A stretch of DNA of 64,000 nucleotides from Microbacteriaceae bacterium (GCA_024639845.1 JAHEGG010000003.1:1-64000), one strand, 5' to 3'. Counted from the first letter of the stretch, positions 54,456-63,723 are shown. Made by a program: numbers and translations. The notes: generated from the letters alone by a model not told the origin.

Positions 54456-55790
54456 ATGAGCGAGCAAACAGTCGCGCTAGAGCGCAAAATCGTAACCGCC
54501 ATTCCTGGACCTAAGTCCCAAGAACTCCATGCCAAGCGCCTCAAAGAGGTTTCACACGGTGTTGGAGCCGCCCTCCCGGTGTACATCGATCGAGCACACG
54601 GAGCAACTCTGATTGATGTCGATGGCAACCAATTCACAGACCTCGGTTCGGGCATCGGTGTTGTCACCATCGGCCACACCAACGATGAGGTGGTTCGAGC
54701 CGTTCAAGAGCAGGTTGCGAAGCTAACCCACACTCTCTTCACCGTCACACCATATGTTCCCTACGTTGAACTGTGTGAGCTTCTAAACAAATACACCCCC
54801 GGAGATTTTGAGAAGCGTTCAGCCCTGTTCAACTCGGGTGCCGAGGCGGTAGAAAACGCCGTCAAGTTCGCGCGCAAGTTCACCGGTCGTGGTGAAATCG
54901 CTGTGTTCGACCACGCGTACCACGGCCGCACCAACCTGACCATGGCCATGAACTTCAAGGCGATGCCATACAACTCCGGTTTCGGACCATTCGCCCCCGG
55001 AGTTCACCACGTGCCAATGTCATACCCGTTCCGCGACCCATCCGGCATGACCGGTGAGCAGGCTGCAGCACGCGCCATCACCTACATGGAGAAGCGCGTC
55101 GGAGCCAGCAACCTTGCCGCCGTCGTCATCGAACCGATCCAGGGTGAAGGTGGCTTCATCGCCCCGGCTCCAGGCTTCCTTCGAACGCTAGCCGCCTGGG
55201 CAAAGGCCAACGGAATCGTGATGGTTGCCGATGAAGTGCAATCCGGTATCGCAAGAACTGGCCAGTGGTTCGCATCCCAGTTTGAAGCGGGCTTTGAACC
55301 TGACCTGATCACCATCGCAAAGGGCGTTGCCGGCGGTATGCCGATCAGCGCCGTTACCGGCCGTGCAGAAATCATGGATGCGTCGCACCCAGGCGGCATC
55401 GGTGGAACATATGGAGGAAACCCGGTTGCTGCCGCGGCAGCGGTTGCGGTGCTAAAGCAGATCGAAGCCGGCGGAGTTCTCGAGCAGGCCTTCCGTATTC
55501 AGAACATCCTGATTCCGCGACTCGAGGCAATGAAAGCCAAGCACCCGGTGATCGGAGATGTTCGAGGCCGTGGCGCGATGATTGCCATCGAATTCGTTGA
55601 GCCAGGCACTCACAACCCGAACTCGGCAGCCGTCGACTCGGTCGTGAAGTTCTGTCACCAGAACGGCGTGCTCGTGTTGAACGCTGGAACCTACGGCAAC
55701 GTCATCCGCTTCCTGCCACCTCTGCCGATCAGCGACGCGCAGCTGAACGATGCACTGGATGTTCTAGAAGCAGGACTGGCAGCGCTCTAG
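54456..55790 (+). CDS. gabT: 4-aminobutyrate aminotransferase
   Basis: PLP-dependent class-III aminotransferase, 444 residues, converting GABA to succinate semialdehyde. FNSGAEAVENAVKFAR (125-140), the DEVQSGIARTG motif (259-269) and the PLP-lysine in TIAKGVAGG (Lys289) are all present. The PIQGEGGFIAP segment fits GabT, but class-III substrates are hard to assign and an acetylornithine (ArgD-type) side activity cannot be excluded; argD is missing from the arg genes here. Heads a plus-strand pair with a second aminotransferase, next to potDABC. Confidence 0.87.
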   Translation: MSEQTVALERKIVTAIPGPKSQELHAKRLKEVSHGVGAALPVYIDRAHGATLIDVDGNQFTDLGSGIGVVTIGHTNDEVVRAVQEQVAKLTHTLFTVTPYVPYVELCELLNKYTPGDFEKRSALFNSGAEAVENAVKFARKFTGRGEIAVFDHAYHGRTNLTMAMNFKAMPYNSGFGPFAPGVHHVPMSYPFRDPSGMTGEQAAARAITYMEKRVGASNLAAVVIEPIQGEGGFIAPAPGFLRTLAAWAKANGIVMVADEVQSGIARTGQWFASQFEAGFEPDLITIAKGVAGGMPISAVTGRAEIMDASHPGGIGGTYGGNPVAAAAAVAVLKQIEAGGVLEQAFRIQNILIPRLEAMKAKHPVIGDVRGRGAMIAIEFVEPGTHNPNSAAVDSVVKFCHQNGVLVLNAGTYGNVIRFLPPLPISDAQLNDALDVLEAGLAAL

Positions 55791-55854
55791 TCGCGACCGC
55801 TCAAGTCACAACCCGCAACTCGAAAAACAAAACACAGAATCAAAGGTGATTCCC

Positions 55855-57210
55855 TTGGCTTACCAAGACCGCGAAAAACTAGCCAGACTGTTTGCGAACG
55901 AGGTCGAGCTCTTTCAGCGAACTCACCTTGCTTCACGCCTGAAGCACGACAAAGCCCTGGGTCCGATGATGTCGGGCGTGCCGATGTCTTGGATGGCCAA
56001 GTGGCCGGGTGGCTATCCGGTCTATGTCGAGTCGGCCAAGGGTTCGCACTTCAGCGATGTTGACGGAATCGACTACGTCGACTTTTGCCTTGGCGACACT
56101 GGGGCTATGGTCGGACACTCCCCCGAAGCATCCGTGGCAGCCATCAAACGTCAACTTGACCGCGGAATCACGTTCATGCTTCCAACCGAGGCTGCGACTA
56201 TCGCCGCTCAGACCCTGGCCGACCGCTTCGGGGTGCCAAAATGGCAGTTCACCCTGACCGCCACCGACGCTAATCGTCACATTCTTCGCTATGCCCGCCA
56301 CGTCACCGGCCGGTCGAAAATCGTGGTGCACGACTACTGCTATCACGGCACGGTCGATGAAACATTCGCAAACCTAGATGACGCCGGAACCACGGTGTCA
56401 CGCCAGAACAACATCGGTCCGCAGATTGATCCGGCCCACACCACGATTGTGGTTCCTTTCAATGACTTGGATGCGGCCGAGCGGGCCTTTGCCACTGGCG
56501 ACGTCGCCGCCATGCTCATCGAACCAGCAATGACCAACATCGGCATTGTGCTGCCGGAATCAGGCTATCTCGAGGGTCTGCGCGAACTCACGCGCAAGTA
56601 TGGCGTGATCCTGATTCACGATGAAACACACACGCTTTCTGAAGGTCCCGGCGGAATGACTGCTCGCCGTCACCTGCACCCCGATGCCGTCGTGCTAGGC
56701 AAGACGATCGGTGCGGGCATCCCTGCCGGCGCTTTTGGAATGTCGGCCGAGTTGACCGAACGAGTGGTTAGCAGCCTGCACCTTGAGCACATCGACGTGG
56801 GTGGCGTTGGCGGTACCCTCGCTGGAAACGCGCTTTCGATGGCTGCCGTTGCAGCCACTCTTACCCAGGTCTTAACCCCCGAGGCGTTCGAGTCGATGGA
56901 AGCGCTATGCGATGTTTGGACCGCGGATGTACAAGCCATCATCGACGAATACGGGGCGCCGTGGCAGGTGTCACAACTGGGCTGCCGTGCCGAGTATTCA
57001 TTCCGCGCAACTGCGCCAGTGACTGGTCGCGAAGCTGCCGACGCCGACGACTTTGAACTTCAGCAGTATCTACATTTGCACGCGCTCAACCGTGGAATCC
57101 TGATGACGCCGTTTCACAACATGGCGTTGATGTCACCGGCACACACTCTCGAAGACGTCAAGCGTCACACCGAGCATTTTAGGGATGCCGTAAAAGCCCT
57201 TTTTGCCTAA
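55855..57210 (+). CDS. class-III aminotransferase, substrate uncertain (possibly polyamine)
   Basis: A 451-residue PLP enzyme. The PLP-lysine is in LGKTIGAG (about Lys283). In place of the usual DEVQTG it has DETHTLSEGPGG, and it shares the glutamate-1-semialdehyde-aminomutase-like N-terminal region, where SKGSHF-type segments align. The ORF track uses GTG 55846; the ribosome site AAAGGTGATTCC, which matches the anti-SD core, lies just before TTG 55855, so that start is preferred. It lies 64 bp after gabT and is probably cotranscribed. With potDABC and the aldehyde dehydrogenase it is a good candidate for putrescine transaminase, but a different amine is possible. Confidence 0.78.
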   Translation: MAYQDREKLARLFANEVELFQRTHLASRLKHDKALGPMMSGVPMSWMAKWPGGYPVYVESAKGSHFSDVDGIDYVDFCLGDTGAMVGHSPEASVAAIKRQLDRGITFMLPTEAATIAAQTLADRFGVPKWQFTLTATDANRHILRYARHVTGRSKIVVHDYCYHGTVDETFANLDDAGTTVSRQNNIGPQIDPAHTTIVVPFNDLDAAERAFATGDVAAMLIEPAMTNIGIVLPESGYLEGLRELTRKYGVILIHDETHTLSEGPGGMTARRHLHPDAVVLGKTIGAGIPAGAFGMSAELTERVVSSLHLEHIDVGGVGGTLAGNALSMAAVAATLTQVLTPEAFESMEALCDVWTADVQAIIDEYGAPWQVSQLGCRAEYSFRATAPVTGREAADADDFELQQYLHLHALNRGILMTPFHNMALMSPAHTLEDVKRHTEHFRDAVKALFA

Positions 57211-57245
57211 ACCGAGCGGTTTCTCCGCCGAGCGCTTTTCAGAAA

Positions 57246-58046
57246 CTACTTGCCGGCCTTGAGGCGGCGTTCCTTGATGGTGGAGCTGACCTGAACTGCA
57301 ACAACGATCAAGATAGCGACCAAGAACACTGCCGAACCAACCACGTTTGCCGCAGCTGGAATACCCTTCGAAGCCGCGGTATAGACGAACTTTGGAAAAG
57401 TCGACAGTGGTCCGGCGTTGAAGTTCGTGATGATGAAGTCGTCAAACGAAAGCGCGAATGAGAGCAGAGCCGCCGCCAGGATGCCCGGCATCAGCAAAGG
57501 AAAAGTAATCTTCCAGAAAACTTTCGAAGGGGTGGCATACAGATCTGAACCTGCCTCTTCGAGGGCGGGGTCGAGGCTCGAAACGCGAGCCTTCACGGTG
57601 ACCACAACGAACGAGAGGCAGAACATTACGTGCGCGATGATGACGGTGACCAAGCCCTTCTCCGCACCCATGTTGAAGAACTGGGATGCGAGACCCGCTC
57701 CCAGCACAATCTCGGGGGTAGCCATCGGCAAGAAGAGCAGCAGGCTTACACTCGAGCGGAACTTGAAGTCGTAGCGAACTAAGGCAATCGCGATGGCGGT
57801 GCCGAGCGCCGTGGCAATGATGGTCGAAACGACACCGATGAGAATCGAATTGCCAAAAGCCTCGCAGACGCCCTGTTCATTGCATACCCCGAGCCAGTTT
57901 TTGAATGAAAAACCTCGCCAAACGATGTTCGATTTAAAGGTGTCGTTGAACGAAAAGACAAAGGTGTAAGCGATCGGAATCAAGAGATAGACGAAAGCGA
58001 GCACCGCATAGATCGGTAGAGCCGCGCGACCGAGCGAGAACCTCAC
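57246..58046 (-). CDS. potC: spermidine/putrescine ABC transporter permease PotC
   Basis: Second permease of the polyamine importer. The 266-residue protein has six transmembrane helices and the permease EAA loop EAGSDLYATPSKVFWKITFPLLMPGI. It overlaps potB by 4 bp. Its end faces the aminotransferase end across 35 bp holding only a weak GCGG/CCGC hairpin. Confidence 0.92.
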   Translation of the reverse strand: MRFSLGRAALPIYAVLAFVYLLIPIAYTFVFSFNDTFKSNIVWRGFSFKNWLGVCNEQGVCEAFGNSILIGVVSTIIATALGTAIAIALVRYDFKFRSSVSLLLFLPMATPEIVLGAGLASQFFNMGAEKGLVTVIIAHVMFCLSFVVVTVKARVSSLDPALEEAGSDLYATPSKVFWKITFPLLMPGILAAALLSFALSFDDFIITNFNAGPLSTFPKFVYTAASKGIPAAANVVGSAVFLVAILIVVAVQVSSTIKERRLKAGK

Positions 58047-58960
58047 AGCAAGTCCTCCGTTCCGCTGCGACGAACATAGAACACAACGAGTGCCAAGATT
58101 GCCGCCATCAGAAGAACTGACAGCGCTGATGCGGCGGGGTAGTCGTTGATTCTTAGGAAGTTAGATTCGACGACGTTACCGATCATCTGCGTATCACTCG
58201 ACCCCAGAAAGTCTCGACTTGCGTTGATGTAGTCACCGGCGATCGGAATGAAAGTCATCAAAGTTCCAGAGATGATTCCCGGCATCGTAATCGGCAGGGT
58301 TACCTTGCGGAAAACCTTGGCAGGTGTCGCATACAGGTCTGAACCAGCTTCGAGAAGACGCAGGTCAAGACGCTCGAGCGAGGTGTAGAGAGGCAGGGTC
58401 ATAAACGGAATGAAGTTGTAGGTGAGGCCGAAGATCACCATGAAATCGGTACCCACCAGATACTGATCCGGCGCGAGAATGTGCCACTCCTGAAGTGTGG
58501 TCACGATCCAAGATTCATTCGAAAACAGCTGTTTCCAGGCGAATGTGCGAAGAAGGAACGAAATGAAGAATGGGGCTATGACCAGCGCTAGCGCAAGCTT
58601 TTGAATCAGCGGCCACTTGCGGGCACGGATGCCGATGAAGTAGGCCAGCGGATAAGAAATCAGCAGCGACAGTATGGTGGCCACCAGCGCATAGGTGAAC
58701 GATCTGATGATGTGCGGCCAGTAGGTCTCGATGACCGTCCAGTAGTTAGCAATCTCAAAGCCGTACTGGTAGCGGCCTATCTCTCCAGACGCATCTGGAA
58801 CCTCTAGCGATGTGACCACGAGCGACATCAACGGGGTGATGAAGAACAGCGCCAAATAGACCATGCCCGGCAGCAGCAGCGACATGGCAACTATTACCGA
58901 TTGCTTGCGCGGAGCTTTGTAGTCCGTCTTTGATCCACTGGAAAAAGCTGCGAATGCCAC
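58043..58960 (-). CDS. potB: spermidine/putrescine ABC transporter permease PotB
   Basis: First permease, 305 residues, six transmembrane helices, with the EAA loop EAGSDLYATPAKVFRKVTLPITMPGI almost matching that of PotC. A 20-residue basic/Ser-rich start precedes the first helix. Starts 3 bp before the potA stop region. Forms a heterodimer with PotC. Confidence 0.92.
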   Translation of the reverse strand: MAFAAFSSGSKTDYKAPRKQSVIVAMSLLLPGMVYLALFFITPLMSLVVTSLEVPDASGEIGRYQYGFEIANYWTVIETYWPHIIRSFTYALVATILSLLISYPLAYFIGIRARKWPLIQKLALALVIAPFFISFLLRTFAWKQLFSNESWIVTTLQEWHILAPDQYLVGTDFMVIFGLTYNFIPFMTLPLYTSLERLDLRLLEAGSDLYATPAKVFRKVTLPITMPGIISGTLMTFIPIAGDYINASRDFLGSSDTQMIGNVVESNFLRINDYPAASALSVLLMAAILALVVFYVRRSGTEDLL

Positions 58961-58963
58961 CGC

Positions 58964-60082
58964 CTACTCCTCTACGGAGTCGGGGAGGTCGGCCAAACCG
59001 AAGGAGTGGGCCACCTGCCAAGTGACATAAACCTGATCGCCGAGTGCGACGGTGCTGTTGCCTTCATTTTGCTCGAAAACAGTGACTTGGCCGATGCCCG
59101 GAATCTCGACTAAGAACTGATTGCTGACACCGGTGAATCTAATGTCAAGTACCTCACCAGGGCCGATGAGGTTGTCGTTGGAACTGACAGCCGGTTTGGA
59201 TTGGTGCAGATCCGCCTTTTCAGGACGCACTCCAATTGCAATCTTGCCCTCGTGCTTTTCAGCGCGGTCTTTAGGAACCGAGATCTTGTTGCCAGCGACA
59301 TTGATACTAAGCGAGCTTGCTGAAGATTCGACGATGTCGCCAATGAACAAGTTCGATTGGCCCAGAAACTTAGCGACGAACACGGTGTGTGGTCGGTCAT
59401 AGAGGGCTTCTGGAGCACCCATCTGTTCGATGCGTCCCTTGTTCATCACGGCTACGGTGTCTGCCATGTCCATGGCTTCTTCTTGGTCGTGCGTGACGTG
59501 CAGGAAGGTCAGGCCGACCTCCATCTGAATCGCCTTGAGCTCGATCTGCATTTCGCGACGTAGTTTGAGGTCGAGAGCACCGAGCGGTTCATCAAGCAGC
59601 AACAGGGATGGGCGATTAACCAGCGCTCGCGCGAGTGCCACGCGTTGCTGCTGACCGCCAGAAAGTTGCTGAGGGCGACGCTGAGCTAAGTGTGCGAGCT
59701 GAACTAGCTCGAGCGCTTCGGTCGCTTTCTTCAACGGGTCTTCGACCTTGCGCTGCCGCAAGCCAAAGGCAACGTTTTCGAGAACGCTCATGTGAGGAAA
59801 AAGAGCGTATGACTGAAAAACAGTATTGACCGGACGCTCGTGTGGCTTGGTTGAGGTCACGTCTTTGCCGCCGATGAGCAACTTGCCCGCGGTTGGTGCC
59901 TCGAGCCCGGCAACAAGGCGGAGGGTTGTTGTCTTGCCACAGCCGGACGGGCCGAGAAGGGCGAAAAATTCTCCTGCTGGGATGTGCAAGTCGAGGTTTT
60001 CGATTGCCGTAAAGCCTGGAAACTCCTTGCGGATGCCTACCAACTCGAGGTCTGAGCCTCGAGCGACAAACTCTGTTGCCAC
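58964..60082 (-). CDS. potA: spermidine/putrescine ABC transporter ATPase PotA
   Basis: 372-residue ATP-binding subunit: Walker A GPSGCGKT (44-51), signature LSGGQQQR, Walker B LLLDEPLGALD, switch His in LHVTHDQ, and a C-terminal TOBE regulatory domain (about 290-360). It overlaps potD by one base. The PotA/TOBE type is the usual form for polyamine importers, though 2-aminoethylphosphonate and Fe3+ importers look similar. Confidence 0.93.
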   Translation of the reverse strand: MATEFVARGSDLELVGIRKEFPGFTAIENLDLHIPAGEFFALLGPSGCGKTTTLRLVAGLEAPTAGKLLIGGKDVTSTKPHERPVNTVFQSYALFPHMSVLENVAFGLRQRKVEDPLKKATEALELVQLAHLAQRRPQQLSGGQQQRVALARALVNRPSLLLLDEPLGALDLKLRREMQIELKAIQMEVGLTFLHVTHDQEEAMDMADTVAVMNKGRIEQMGAPEALYDRPHTVFVAKFLGQSNLFIGDIVESSASSLSINVAGNKISVPKDRAEKHEGKIAIGVRPEKADLHQSKPAVSSNDNLIGPGEVLDIRFTGVSNQFLVEIPGIGQVTVFEQNEGNSTVALGDQVYVTWQVAHSFGLADLPDSVEE

Positions 60083-61317
60083 TATGCGCCCAGAAGAATC
60101 TCTTGGAAGGCCTTAGAGAAGGCGAGCTCCTCCTTGCCGGTCAGCGAACGGAATCCGTGAGCGTTTTTGATGAATTCTTCGGATGGGAAAATCAACTGGT
60201 TTTCGGCGAGCGCTGGGTCAATCTTGATCGCTTCTTCCTTAGCGCCAACTACTGGAGTCACGTAGTTCACCCAAGCAGCCAGGATTGCTGCATTAGCTGG
60301 GTCGTAGTAAAAGTTGATCAACTCTTCGACATTGCGCTTGTGAGTTGCACCCATTGGAATGGTGAATAGGTCAGCAGAGATTGTCGTGCCCGACTCAGGA
60401 ATGAAGAAGCCATATTTTTCTTCACCAGCACTCAGGTTCAACTGAACGGTGTCGCCCGACCACGCGATTGCTGCGATGGTGTCTCCATTATTGAGGTCTT
60501 CTGAGTAGGAGTTTCCCTTGATGCGAGCGATTTGCCCATCGTCGACCTTGCCTTTGAAGAAGTCAATTGCGTTCATGAAAGCATCTTCGGTCAAGCTGTT
60601 TGCATCTGTGATATCAATGCCTTGAGCCAGAAGAATCAGTCCGATGGTGTCGCGCATCTCCGAGAGAACGCCGACTCGACCTTTCAGTGCTGGGTCCCAA
60701 AGGTCCTCAAGGCTGCCGGGAGCATCCTTGCCAGTCGCCTCTTTGTAGGCGACCTTGTTGTAAGTGATACCGGCCAAGATGCCTTGGTATGGAAGTGTGT
60801 AATCACGTTCTGGGTCAAACTGCGCACCCAAATAGGCGGGTGCAACGTTCTTCTTGTTCGGGATATTGGCGGCATCCATCTTTTGCACGTAGCCGTTGTT
60901 AACCCAGCGTGAGGCCATCCACTCGGTTGGGCAGGCCACGTCGGCACCGATGTCCTTGCCCTGCATCAGCTGGTCTTTGACCTTGCCGTAGTAGGTGTCG
61001 TTGTCGTCGATCTCGATTTTGTACTCGACCTTTATACCGGTTTCGTTGGTGAATTTTTCCAGGGATGGGTAACTTCCGTCATCGGCCTGGTCCATGTAGA
61101 GAGACCAGTTGTGCCAAACGAGAGACTTATCGGTATCTGAAATGTCTTTGGCCGGTGTCAACTTCGTGTTTGAACCACCTGGCGCACACGCTGCGAGCGC
61201 AATGGCAAGGGCTCCCGCGCCAGCACCTGCTAGTGCCGTTCTGCGGGTCATCTGATGGCGTCGAGCCTGCTTGATTAGCTCGATCATCATGGGGTCTTGT
61301 GGAAGGGGCTTGTTCAC
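60082..61317 (-). CDS. potD: polyamine-binding lipoprotein PotD
   Basis: Substrate-binding protein of the importer, 411 residues. The N-terminus combines an RR sequence (MTRRTALAG, Arg25-Arg26), a hydrophobic core and a lipobox LAAC (Cys44), so it is a lipoprotein probably exported by Tat. The mature part has the SBP fold (WHNWSLYMDQADDGSYPSLEKFTNETGIKV; later RVGVLSEMRDTIG). Starts with GTG after AAGGAG. First gene of potD-A-B-C. The PotD/F assignment rests on homology and operon; the exact polyamine is unknown. Confidence 0.88.
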   Translation of the reverse strand: MNKPLPQDPMMIELIKQARRHQMTRRTALAGAGAGALAIALAACAPGGSNTKLTPAKDISDTDKSLVWHNWSLYMDQADDGSYPSLEKFTNETGIKVEYKIEIDDNDTYYGKVKDQLMQGKDIGADVACPTEWMASRWVNNGYVQKMDAANIPNKKNVAPAYLGAQFDPERDYTLPYQGILAGITYNKVAYKEATGKDAPGSLEDLWDPALKGRVGVLSEMRDTIGLILLAQGIDITDANSLTEDAFMNAIDFFKGKVDDGQIARIKGNSYSEDLNNGDTIAAIAWSGDTVQLNLSAGEEKYGFFIPESGTTISADLFTIPMGATHKRNVEELINFYYDPANAAILAAWVNYVTPVVGAKEEAIKIDPALAENQLIFPSEEFIKNAHGFRSLTGKEELAFSKAFQEILLGA

Positions 61318-61518
61318 GCCGTCTCCTTAGATAAGTGGGCTTTCACCCGACCAACACAGAAGGTACAAGAGGTACAGAAAAATACTGCCACATAAACTCT
61401 CGAGCGTTGACCACAAATGACTGACCGAAACACAAATTTAATACGGTTTTCGTTCGTGCCCGAATCACCCGCTAGGCTGATGTTGGATGAGGCGACGAGG
61501 CCCACCAAAGGAGAAATC

Positions 61519-62634
61519 ATGAAGGTCGGCGTACCTAGTGAGATCAAGAACAACGAATTCCGCGTGGCAATTACCCCCGCGGGAGTTCACGAATTAGTCA
61601 CCTCGGGACACGAAGTTTTCGTTCAGAGCGGGGCTGGTGTCGGCTCCTCGATTAGCGATGGAGAGTACCAATCCGCTGGTGCGACCATAGTTGAGACAGC
61701 CGCGGAGGCTTGGGGCAACGCCGAACTGGTTCTAAAAGTCAAAGAACCGATTCAGGTTGAATATGAGCACCTTCGTCCCGGGCTTGTTCTATTCACTTTC
61801 TTACACCTTGCGGCCGATTTGGATCTGACCAAAGCCCTAATGAAAAACGAGGTGACCTCAATCGCATATGAAACAGTTCAGTTGCCTTCAAGGCAGCTCC
61901 CCTTGCTTGCGCCGATGAGCGAGGTTGCAGGACGTCTATCGGTTTTGGTCGGAGCCCAAACTCTGATGCGCCAAAACGGTGGCAACGGCACTCTGTTGGG
62001 CGGCGTTCCTGGGACTAGACCCGCCAAGGTTGTCGTTCTCGGTGGCGGTGTCGCAGGCACCAACGCCGTTGCGATGGCAGTGGGGCTAGGCGCTGAGGTT
62101 TCGGTGCTCGACACGAACCTCAACCGCTTGCGCGAACTAGACCATCACTATGCGGGGCGGCTGAAGACCGTTGCGAGCAACTCATACGAGATCGATCGGG
62201 CTGTGACCGAAGCCGACCTCGTGATCGGATCGGTGCTCATCCCAGGTGCAAAGGCACCCAAGCTAGTCACCAACGAGCATGTCAAGCGCATGAAGCCAGG
62301 CGCTGTTCTGGTGGACATCGCGATTGACCAGGGCGGATGCTTCACAGACTCGCACCCAACCACTCACGCAGAGCCAACCTTCAAAGTTCACGACGCGATT
62401 TTCTACTGCGTTGCCAACATGCCAGGTGCTGTTCCTCACACTTCCACCTATGCCCTGACAAATGCGACCTTGCCCTATGCGAAAGCTCTGGCCAACAAGG
62501 GCTGGAAGGCTGCATGTCGCTCGGATGGCGCCCTGGCTCTAGGACTCAGCACTCATGACGGACTCTTGACTAATGAGGCGGTCGGCTCGGCCCACGGGTT
62601 GGATTCGGTTTCGATCGAATCTGCTCTCGAATAA
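61519..62634 (+). CDS. ald: alanine dehydrogenase
   Basis: NAD-dependent interconversion of alanine and pyruvate plus ammonia. The 371-residue protein has MKVGVPSEIKNNEFRVAITP, the KVKEP substrate region and the NAD motif GGGVAGTNA. The ORF track begins 34 codons upstream, but ATG 61519 follows AAAGGAG and is the family start. Divergent from potD. Downstream it overlaps the 3' end of the EccC-like ATPase gene by 82 bp. A TAGGCT -10 candidate lies about 35 bp upstream. Confidence 0.95.
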   Translation: MKVGVPSEIKNNEFRVAITPAGVHELVTSGHEVFVQSGAGVGSSISDGEYQSAGATIVETAAEAWGNAELVLKVKEPIQVEYEHLRPGLVLFTFLHLAADLDLTKALMKNEVTSIAYETVQLPSRQLPLLAPMSEVAGRLSVLVGAQTLMRQNGGNGTLLGGVPGTRPAKVVVLGGGVAGTNAVAMAVGLGAEVSVLDTNLNRLRELDHHYAGRLKTVASNSYEIDRAVTEADLVIGSVLIPGAKAPKLVTNEHVKRMKPGAVLVDIAIDQGGCFTDSHPTTHAEPTFKVHDAIFYCVANMPGAVPHTSTYALTNATLPYAKALANKGWKAACRSDGALALGLSTHDGLLTNEAVGSAHGLDSVSIESALE

Positions 62635-63698
62635 CGGCTGATTTCATCGGTCGCGAGCGCAAACTCGAAATCTAACTCGGGGTGACCCTGTCGAATTGCG
62701 CGCGCGGCCACCATCGATGAGTGACCATTTATAAGCGGGGATGCCCGTGCCCCGAGTTGCACGAGTTCGACCTGATCAATGCCGGCGATGGCAATTCTGA
62801 GGCGAAGATTTAGAAGCAGTTCACGTGGCACCCCGGCTAACCCTTGGTTTGCCACTACGAGAAACATGCCCAGCGATCGACCTCTCGCCCCGATGGAACT
62901 GAGTGTCTTCGCCGCTTGAGGGTTTCTGACTACCTCGCCAAGTTCATCGACAAAAACTAATAGTGGTAGCAAAAATCCAGCTATGTAGTCGGATACGTCG
63001 ATCGATGCAAGCGCCTGTTCGCGAGCGAGCAATTCTTGATCGATTTTCGACCACCAATCACCTGGGTCGAGGTCGGTCGCATGCAACCAGAGTCGTGCAT
63101 CCCGGCCCAATAATCGACCGAGCGACCCGCCCTTGTAATCAATCAACGCCAAAACGAGTTCTTGTTGCGAGTAGCGAGCGATGAGCGAGCGCAGCATGAG
63201 GAGCATGAGCTGGCTCTTGCCGCAGCCGGTTGGCCCGACGATAAAGATGTGCGGAGCATCCGAGATTTCGAAGTTGAACGGTTCGAGCTCTCGGATTCCC
63301 AAGAGAGCAGTCGTTCGTGAGCCGGGCGGTGGAATCGGGATGGTTGAAAATGCGCGACGAGCGGTTCTGAGGCTTGCTCGTTGTCGACGTAGTCGAGCAA
63401 CTTCTGAAATCGTTGCCCTGCGAACACGGGGCGAAAACCACCATCGCCAAAAGGTCACGACTTTCGAGTCAGCCAGCAACCGGTGCGTTTCGGGATGAAG
63501 TGAAATACTCGGTGCAACCGTCTGCCGACTCTTGGCTCGCGCCACCAGAAGCGCGATAGTTGCAGATGCAAAAGACATAAAAGCGAGTTGCCACATTCCG
63601 CTTGCGAAGCCCATGTAAATGCCCATTGCGAGCGACGGAAGCATCCAGATTGCAGACATGAAAAAAGTGTGTGGCCCGAACTTTCGCCCGAGCCACAC
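62553..63698 (-). CDS. short EccC/FtsK-like membrane ATPase, unknown role
   Basis: A 381-residue protein from the GTG chosen here. A basic start (VWLGRKFG), two transmembrane helices (about 15-55) and a basic linker precede one EccC/EssC-type P-loop domain: Walker A GPTGCGKSQ (about 155-163), IDYKGGSLG (about 186), Walker B LLVFVDELGEV (about 246-256), then GARGRSLGMFLVVANQ. The C-terminus is truncated relative to EccC, and there is no FtsK gamma domain. It is a single-ATPase reduction of a type VII-like motor. No WXG100 protein is in the window. Start is uncertain: GTG 63698 has AATAAT 6 nt upstream (leaderless pattern), while ATG 63659 lies right after a terminator hairpin. The ORF-track start at 63953 is inside the aldehyde dehydrogenase. 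Confidence 0.75.
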   Translation of the reverse strand: MWLGRKFGPHTFFMSAIWMLPSLAMGIYMGFASGMWQLAFMSFASATIALLVARAKSRQTVAPSISLHPETHRLLADSKVVTFWRWWFSPRVRRATISEVARLRRQRASLRTARRAFSTIPIPPPGSRTTALLGIRELEPFNFEISDAPHIFIVGPTGCGKSQLMLLMLRSLIARYSQQELVLALIDYKGGSLGRLLGRDARLWLHATDLDPGDWWSKIDQELLAREQALASIDVSDYIAGFLLPLLVFVDELGEVVRNPQAAKTLSSIGARGRSLGMFLVVANQGLAGVPRELLLNLRLRIAIAGIDQVELVQLGARASPLINGHSSMVAARAIRQGHPELDFEFALATDEISRYSRADSIETESNPWAEPTASLVKSPS

Positions 63699-63702
63699 AC
63701 TT
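63661..63702 (-). terminator. terminator after the aldehyde dehydrogenase gene
   Basis: On the minus strand AAGTGTGTGGC and GCCACACACTT form an 11-bp perfect stem around a 16-nt loop, followed by TTTT. It is a strong Rho-independent terminator, 21 bp after the dehydrogenase stop. It coincides with the start of the downstream ATPase gene. Confidence 0.88.
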
Positions 63703-63704
63703 GA

Positions 63705-63710
63705 ATTATT
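63705..63710 (-). promoter_or_regulatory. -10 hexamer candidate for the EccC-like ATPase gene
   Basis: AATAAT on the minus strand with 6 nt to the GTG at 63698, the same layout as the other leaderless genes here. No -35 match. It sits inside the terminator region, which makes it less certain. Confidence 0.35.
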
Positions 63711-63723
63711 TGTGGATAACCGA

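Noticed and set aside
57211-57245. terminator between the second aminotransferase gene and potC
   Set aside because: Only short GCGG/CCGC and AAACC/GGTTT stems without U-tracts; too weak to annotate.
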